A DNA stretch of 64,000 bases, taken from positions 36,237,902 to 36,301,901 of the forward strand of contig OU452198.1 in the NCBI GenBank assembly GCA_911728435.2, written 5' to 3'. The DNA is from Apoderus coryli. Taxonomy: Eukaryota; Arthropoda; Insecta; Coleoptera; Attelabidae. Below, piece after piece: positions 57,728-64,000 of this stretch (the stretch's first letter is position 1; the number at the start of each line of letters is the position of its first letter). The translations under genes were made by a program, and so were the position numbers. The notes under the pieces are model-generated. The model made no database searches. It was not told where the DNA came from and saw only the letters and a program-made list of their open reading frames with translations.

Positions 57728-58262
57728 TTATTTCGGAATATCTTAATTACGTAGCCATGAAACGTCACTAAACGTCAGAAATCATTAAAATTATAATTAT
57801 TATTAGACATTTAGTGCTTAACTAGTAAAACGTTTCTTCTTTACTAACGATAGTATCTTGAAACTAATTACTAAAATGAAGTTTTAATGAACTTGTTTAT
57901 TATTTATTGGCAATTTGACTAAATTATAGAAAGAACATGCAGAACGTTTAATGAAACGTATCCTGATTTACAACCAGCGTTAAACATTCAATATATTGTG
58001 TTTATCTGAGGTCATATGCTTCGGTAAATATCGCTTCGGCTTCAGTTTTGAGCAATAATTAATTGTAATCTTGCAAACTTCTTTTTGGTTGCAAATTAGG
58101 ATACAAATGAAACTTCCTACATGTTTTTCCATAATTTTAATTATCTTCAAGACACATTCGTTAATTATAAAACAACTAAATGTCAAGTTATTAATATTTT
58201 AATGTTTCGTGACGTTTAATGACATGTCATGGCCATTTTAATTATAAAATATATACCGAAAT
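57728..58262. mobile_element. MITE with ~70-bp TIRs
   Basis: Inverted ends: TTATTTCGGAATAT... with GCCATGAAACGTCACTAAACGTC (57728-57800) face ...GACGTTTAATGACATGTCATGGC and ATATATACCGAAATA (58187-58262). No coding capacity. It ends 2 bp before the next MITE. Confidence 0.65.
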
Positions 58263-58264
58263 AG

Positions 58265-58913
58265 TACCCAATAAACACACGTACGTAAAAAAAAACGTTT
58301 AAATTTACTAATAACGTTTTATTAAAATCGTGTTTTTATTACGTAGAATCTACTCAAATATGTCGCAGTATTAAACGTTACATACAACGTGTAATTATAT
58401 GTTATATTGGTGAATAAATAACAACATTGTGTGGTGTTTAAAACACGTCAAAACAACGTTGATAATAATATTTTTAAAACATTTCAAGGATACGTCGAAT
58501 ACACGTAGAAAATAAACGACATACACACATATTGTTATATATTTATTTTTAAACAACGTTTCTAAAGAACATTGAATAAACGTGTACTTGTATTTTTAAA
58601 ACAATACATTTATTAACGTAATATTGACGTATATTGTAAGGATTTTTTAAAGTTTGTTTAGCATGTAAAAGTTTGAATAAATCGTTTAAAAAATCAGGTT
58701 CGTAATTATTTCTTAGGTAAATGCTCGCAAACGTCTACTTTAATTTTTAGGTGCAGTTATATATATAACTTTCATGTATAATAATAAAAACGTTGAATTA
58801 AAACGGTGTTATTTTCTACCAAAATAAAGGGGTTATTTTTTAAACGTACACGTTTAATCAACCGATGACATGTTGATTTTATGTTTAAAAAACGTATGTG
58901 TGTTTACTGGGTA
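58265..58913. mobile_element. ACGT-rich MITE
   Basis: The ends TACCCAATAAACACACGTAC and (reverse complement of the right end) TACCCAGTAAACACACATAC form a TIR of about 22 bp. The 649-bp interior contains roughly twenty ACGT tetramers, mostly as AACGT/ACGTT/ACACGT, in otherwise AT-rich DNA. No ORF. Confidence 0.7.
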
Positions 58914-60790
58914 GTATAGTCATCACCTCTTGTAATTAAAAGGATCGATTGAGTTGAGCTAAATAATCACTCAAATTTTGGAAAAACTTCAAATGTGCCA
59001 TTGACCAACAATCAACAAGCATCCTGTATAATTAGAAACTTAGAATACCCGTTATTACGGCAAAAAGAGAGGCTTCGTTCTCCTAATGTAAAAGACTTTT
59101 ATTGAACACTTTATTTGAAAGAAGAAATCAAAAGACTGGTAGGAGAACAACTATTTATATTTTGAGCCTTATTGTTATCAGTTATTGTTTTAATTGGAAA
59201 GTGAACTCCAGTTCCGTTACTAAATGAAAGACTGTAGTCAGGAAAGGATTTTTTGATGGAACAGTCATATCATCCAAAATAATAATTAATTGATAAATAA
59301 TATATCATTTAAACTTACAAACGTAAGCTCTTGTTACGTTGAAACCTAGTAAGTCAGCTAACGTCAATTTGAGTCAAACATCAAAGAAAGAAAGCAGATT
59401 TGAGGTATGAGGTTAAATTGATAGCGGATACTCAATATGTTGCCCACAAATTTGCAAAACTTGACAATATGTATAAAAATACAATTTATTTAAAGAAAAA
59501 TGATGAAAATTGAACCCTTAATTGGATGCCCTAATGTTCCATTTAGGGCCACCAATTTCAGAGCAAATATTACTTTAGTGATTACAAACCACCATACTGA
59601 CAAAATGTTGCATTTAGGTAAATACAAATGTAAGCATGACGAGCATACCTACCGCTATATTTATAGAAAATACTGCGTTCCAATATGGGACAAACATTGA
59701 TAATTAGTATGGATAATTGCTAATATATGCGATTGATTACTACCTAAAATTGCATGTGTTGGTAATTAACAGTAACAACTTCTGATACCTTATTTATACA
59801 CATATCTACACACGTATATAGATTACGCAAAAGGGAAAGAATACGGCTGTTTTACTACTGATCTAATGTGGTCTTACAATTAAGGCGTATGAGAAGAATA
59901 ATTATCATAACATATACTTTAATTTTTTAATAACATAATAATATGCAAAGTAATAATAATAATAAATAATAATCTTTCTTCCTACAACTCATGAACCCTC
60001 TGACAGGAAAGTGACAAAATCAAAATCCTGCATGATATCATAATCACTCACAGGTCTTACTTTAGAGAATAATTTAAAATATTCAACAAAGGTGAGTCTA
60101 GAGACCAAAGTCATCTATGAATAATTTTACCGCATTGTATTCATCTTATCAACCATTTTACGAATAATTCCTGGTGACCAACACTCCAATCCCGAATAAG
60201 AATCTTGAATTCGAATTCGAGAATAGATTCCCTGTCGATCTTTTTTTAATCATGAATTTTATTGATTCTATGTAAAGATTTCATTTGTAACTTCAGAACA
60301 TCTTTTTCTCAATAAAGAAATAACTACTTAAAATGTTAAATCAGAATTCCTCCATCATGGTTACCAATCTCTATGCAAAAAACCACCAACAAGAAACATA
60401 TATATGTGTTTATATTTATTCATGTGAGAAAGTTTCTGTTTATTTAGAACCGTGAGTTTAACGCATTTCACAACTAAATGAACCCTTATCACATAAGAAT
60501 ATATTGTTGTTCATTCCTATTTATATTTCACCCAACAGTCTTCTTTACCCTAGTTTTGGTATCAGTGGCGAAACTGTTACCCCACAAAAAAGTCGAGGCT
60601 CTTTTTCTTGTTTCAGAAAACAATTTCAAAGACATGGATTCCATTGTTCTAAAATTTTCAGAACTTTACTTAATAGTTTTAAACGAATAACACTTCAATT
60701 CATATCTTCTTTACCTAAAAATTCTGCATAGAAAAATGGTTCGTGTTTAAACTTTCCAATTGATCTGCTAAACATGATTACTTGAATTCT
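58914..60790. other. No feature recognised
   Basis: AT-rich DNA; short ORFs (59500-59700, 60478-60731) have no recognisable domain. Confidence 0.4.
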
Positions 60791-60791
60791 A

Positions 60792-61440
60792 CACAGCTCA
60801 AAAAATTAGAAGAACACCTTTTTAAGTCTCTAAAATGAGAGGAACATTTTTTTAGTTCTCTATATCTTTTTAAGTAGAAAAGATTTCGAGATGGAATTAA
60901 ATATTTTGCCTAAATAAAGTGAACAAACAATAAATTATTTATACTGAAAATATGGTTAACAACAAAGTAATAAATTGTTAAAAAGTCAGCTAGGCGTCCG
61001 AAAGCCATAAATAAATAAAATACGTCAACTTAGCCAAGTTGAAGTTGCTAGTGCTATTTCTCTTATTGAGAATGGGTTCCGTATTGTTTGTACTGTTTTT
61101 CAGCGTTTGTGGAATAGAATTGATAGAGAGACAGGTCAGCAGAAAAGCCGCAAAAGAAAAACCTTACCAAATTTAGACAGATTTTTAGTACTTTCGTGAT
61201 TGCGTAATGGCATTCTAACAGTGATATGCAAACTACTCTCAGTGAGACTCACGGGTGAGATGTTTCTGACCAGAAAATTAGAAATCGATTAAGAGAAGCT
61301 AATTTGAAGCCAAGAAGACCCGTGCCTAAACCGGTTTTGACACGGAATCACAAGATATACCGTTTAATATGAGCATATTAATTGGTAGCTTCGACATTAG
61401 CCAACAGTATTCTTTACCGATGAATCAAGATTCAAGGTAT
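60792..61440 (+). pseudogene. Tc1-like element 5' half with transposase relic
   Basis: After TA at 60790-60791 the terminus CACAGCTCAAAAAATTAGAA and AGGAACATTTTTTTAG fits a Tc1-type inverted repeat region. From about 61020: QLSQVEVASAISLIENGFRI (first helix-turn-helix), VFQRLWNRIDRETGQQ, KRKTLPNLDRFLVLS, VSDQKIRNRLREANLKPRRP (second helix-turn-helix and its tail), KPVLTRNHKIYRL and FTDESRF (first catalytic Asp, near 61420 with a one-base shift). Then similarity ends abruptly at about 61440. Several stops. The catalytic domain beyond the first Asp and the 3' terminus are missing. Confidence 0.8.
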
Positions 61441-61523
61441 TTGTGTGTTTCTTTGTCTATTGTTTATTTTGTTCAGTTTAAATTCATTTTTTTGTACATT
61501 TGATCCTAGTTAGAACTAATGTA

Positions 61524-61566
61524 GGCCACTGAAGATGGGCAGCAAGTCTCCAAAAGATGTATGGCT
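61524..61566 (+). ncRNA. Hammerhead-like motif with decayed GAAA
   Basis: GGCCA (61524-61528), CTGAAGA (61529-61535), TGGGCAGCAAGTCTCC (weak stem II), AAAA in place of GAAA (61552-61555), GATGT, A, TGGCT (61562-61566). GGCCA/TGGCT form a five-pair stem I with one G-U. Architecture and spacing match the motif at 43728, but the core G12 is lost, so it is probably inactive. Confidence 0.4.
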
Positions 61567-61569
61567 AGT

Positions 61570-64000
61570 AAAAAAATTGTTTTTTTTTCTGGAATGTTCT
61601 ACTATTCGATTTGCTATCATTCATTCTATTATTATTAATTTACAAGTCAGTTGTCAATATACTTGAGCGAAAAAAGCGTCTATAGTTACAGTAAAACTAG
61701 TATATATTTCTGTTGTTCTAAAATAAGACAGGCATCACGCACAACATTGTAACCTCCACATATTAAGTACATAGCCAAGTTTAAAATAGGGTAGAAAAGT
61801 GTATATAAAACACCACATATAACAAAAACTGTGCGTAAGACAGAGACAAACTACCCATATATAACAAAGTATATCAGATGAAAATTTATCGTTTAACGAT
61901 ACGCATGATATTGTACCATTTTGTACCAACCAGAAAATAAATGCCAAGAAGTTGTTCAATATGTAAATATGCCTACACCATATTTGTGATGTGTATGGTT
62001 GGAATTTTTGAAATTAGGACCAAATTTGTAGGTTTCTGTGACACGAGAATACAAATTGACAAACACCCTCTCTACTACTTCACCAGAATGTATCTGATTA
62101 AGTTAGAACCGATGATCATTAGACCAAACCTTAAAAAGTCATGTCTTTGCTAGGTACAGTGTTCCAGCGAGAACAAAGGGTTTGGGGCTCTAACTGCCTT
62201 CATATGGACTGTATCAGTGGCTCACTTGGACTTAAAAACGGTCTAATTAAACCTATACGTTAGTCGGCATTAGAGATGTTGCTCTATGGAGAATAGAAAC
62301 AATGCAGGCCATGTCTGGTGGCGATCTTTATCGAAACAAACCTATTAAGGGTAGGCGTTTGATGGAACTCTTCATACGGATAGTTCGACTTGAAATAACC
62401 ATATTACAAAATTTTATTCCCAAAATTAGATTTGGTTAATGTGCAACGAAGCGAGAATACTCACAGATCGCCTTGGTTAAAAAGTAGAAAGCCAGAGAAA
62501 AGCGGCCTAGTTGGTAACAAGAGGGCGACCAACTCCTCTATCTCCTCGATTGCCAAGCAAATGGTGCAAAGTCATCTGGTAAAAGAAACGGGGCATAGAA
62601 CTTTGCAAGAGACTGAACATTCTCTCACGTCCGAAATCCAGATAAAAAACACGAACGAAAATGCAGTTTGCTTGCAAAAGATTGACGATTTTTTCTGGAT
62701 TAGATTAGTTGAGAATAACTGAAAGGAGATGACGAGACCTGGAAGAAAGCTGCCTGTAACTTCTCAAAAAATCGGACCATCAAACTAGCTACCAGAATTT
62801 ACCTTGACTAATTGGGTTTTGGTATAGTATTTCTTGACGTTTTGAGTGAAATAAGAGATTCATAACAGACTTTTCAGCTCAAAGTTTTTGTAGACCTACC
62901 AGGGTATAACGTTTTTTCTTACCGTGTTCCACCTGCAAAGGTATGTATAACGTGCAACCATCAAATTTTTTGATTGTCGAAAATAAAAAGGAAGGTGAAC
63001 ATAACAAAATGAGAAATAATCTGATAAGCGTGTAGAAATCTTCAGCTCAATTTTACTTTAAATACCATCAGCTATATTATATTAGAGCTTAACTTTTTTA
63101 ATATAGGGTAAATATTTTTCAGAAATCCTTTTATCTCAGAGCTTAACCGTCGATTAAACTCTTGCGTCAAAAGTAAACACGAATTATTTGAAAATGGAAA
63201 AAATGTATCTGTGTGTGTATATAGAAAGGAATAATAATAAAAATGTTCGCGGATCTGGCACCCTTTTTATTTGCACAGCAACAGAATTAAAATGCATTCG
63301 AGTGTGAAAAAATTGGTTTTTATTTGATATCAAATCAAATTTTGTGCTTTTTTTAAAACAGTGCTACAATTTTTTGTTTTATATTTTTTATTGAGACAAA
63401 ATCGACTTCAGACAAAAGTATTTATAAGGAAAAGTGTGAAATCGCACAAGCGCAAGCTACTTTTGGTTTGTCAGAAGAATTCCACCGCCACGATTTAAGT
63501 TTAGGTAAAAAAGTAGTATGTAATATATTATTTCTTCCCAAAAATGAAAAAAGAAGAAATTTACAAGCGATGAAGATGTGAGGGCGACATTTTCGGCGAA
63601 AGATTCAATATTTTTTTAATAAAGTATAAACAAATTAATTATTAGAACTAAGAAGTGTATTAAGGTTAGAAGTGATTATATTTCCCCCTCGTACCTAAAC
63701 TCTTTGCATCATAGACCGACACGAGCAGCGCAGATCATGTCATATGTCATGATTTCTCAAATCTTATAACTAAAACTGATATATTATTCCTCAGTTTTTA
63801 AGTAGTGAGGAACTCTGTGTAAGCTCACTTCAGTCCAAATCATATTCATGGTTTAAACTTTAACAATGATGCTTTTAATGAGAAAACGTTGATAATACAT
63901 GTTGTTTTCAGAGTTTTATATTCATGTTAGCAACGTGTTTATCTGTGTTGTATATACATTTTTTTTATTTGGCGAAATTAAAGCAGAGGGTGAATTATTG
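61570..64000. other. No supported gene to the end of the window
   Basis: AT-rich DNA. The frame 62432-62722 (96 codons) is hydrophilic and unrecognised. 62150-62430 and 62720-62950 are somewhat GC-richer and may be old retroelement sequence, but no motif is legible. Confidence 0.35.

Noticed and set aside
63560..63610. GATGAAGATGTGAGGG ... GGCGAAAGATTC as a hammerhead
   Set aside because: C3 is lost, stem II is not coherent and there is no stem I.
1..64000. CRISPR arrays, bacterial operons, viral genomes or viral insertions
   Set aside because: No regularly spaced repeats, no ribosome-binding-site/operon structure and no viral protein motifs were seen on either strand.
1..64000. LTR retrotransposons
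   Set aside because: I found no paired long direct repeats with TG...CA ends and no gag, protease or integrase motifs.

Overview
This is a very AT-rich, gene-poor stretch of an arthropod genome. It is almost certainly from an insect; a beetle is my best guess and a hemipteran is also possible, but no single-copy marker settles it. The evidence is the mixture of mobile elements: several mariner/Tc1-like relics, a piggyBac-like element with TTAA flanks, hAT-like ends, non-LTR retrotransposon fragments (including an RTE-like C-terminus) and dispersed TACCTA-type simple motifs. I found no intact cellular gene, no tRNA or rRNA gene, and no bacterial or viral genome. The best candidate for host coding sequence is one short first exon at 17861-17924 followed by a consensus splice donor, downstream of an unusually GC-rich block. 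A 118-residue secreted-looking ORF at 54276-54632 (minus) is a weaker candidate.

Layout. 0-5 kb: dispersed repeat A, a non-LTR RT relic (+), and an inverted repeat with a hammerhead-ribozyme-like core. 5-14 kb: a LINE fragment (-), a hAT-like 5' end with an N-terminal ORF, an RNase H relic and an RT relic. 14-16 kb: two different broken mariner-family transposases, one lying between two direct copies of an 85-bp hAT-like end. 17-18 kb: the GC-rich block and candidate exon. 18.6-21.3 kb: a large foldback repeat, a long-TIR MITE with internal tandem units, then a hAT-like MITE abutting a mariner 5' end. 21.8-29 kb: three kinds of Tc1/mariner relics and a TIR element starting CAGGGTG. 32 kb: a LINE RNase H tail. 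35-36.4 kb: a hAT-like MITE split by a hammerhead-bearing inverted-repeat element with a clear 13-bp target-site duplication. 38.5-41.2 kb: a repeat with a tRNA-like segment, an RTE tail, a composite Tc1 repeat and a deleted piggyBac-like element. 42-49 kb: a TA-flanked foldback element and a cluster of hammerhead-like motifs. 49.8-51 kb: a mariner with a nearly full-length but broken transposase. 52.2-54.1 kb: a decayed DDE transposon with long TIRs. 57.7-58.9 kb: two abutting MITEs, one packed with ACGT motifs. 60.8-61.6 kb: a Tc1-like relic and another hammerhead-like motif.

The most interesting signal is a set of about ten hammerhead-ribozyme-like motifs (CUGANGA, stem II, GAAA, then a short palindrome such as ACAUGU or ACGU, with flanking stem I complementarity) from several distinct sequence families. 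Two pairs sit head-to-head in the arms of inverted repeats with target-site duplications. This is the architecture expected of remnants of Penelope-like retroelements with inverted pseudo-LTRs. Hammerheads in such elements are established knowledge; the diversity packed into 64 kb, the paired-arm arrangement and a possible U3-A8 replacement of the core C3-G8 pair deserve checking.
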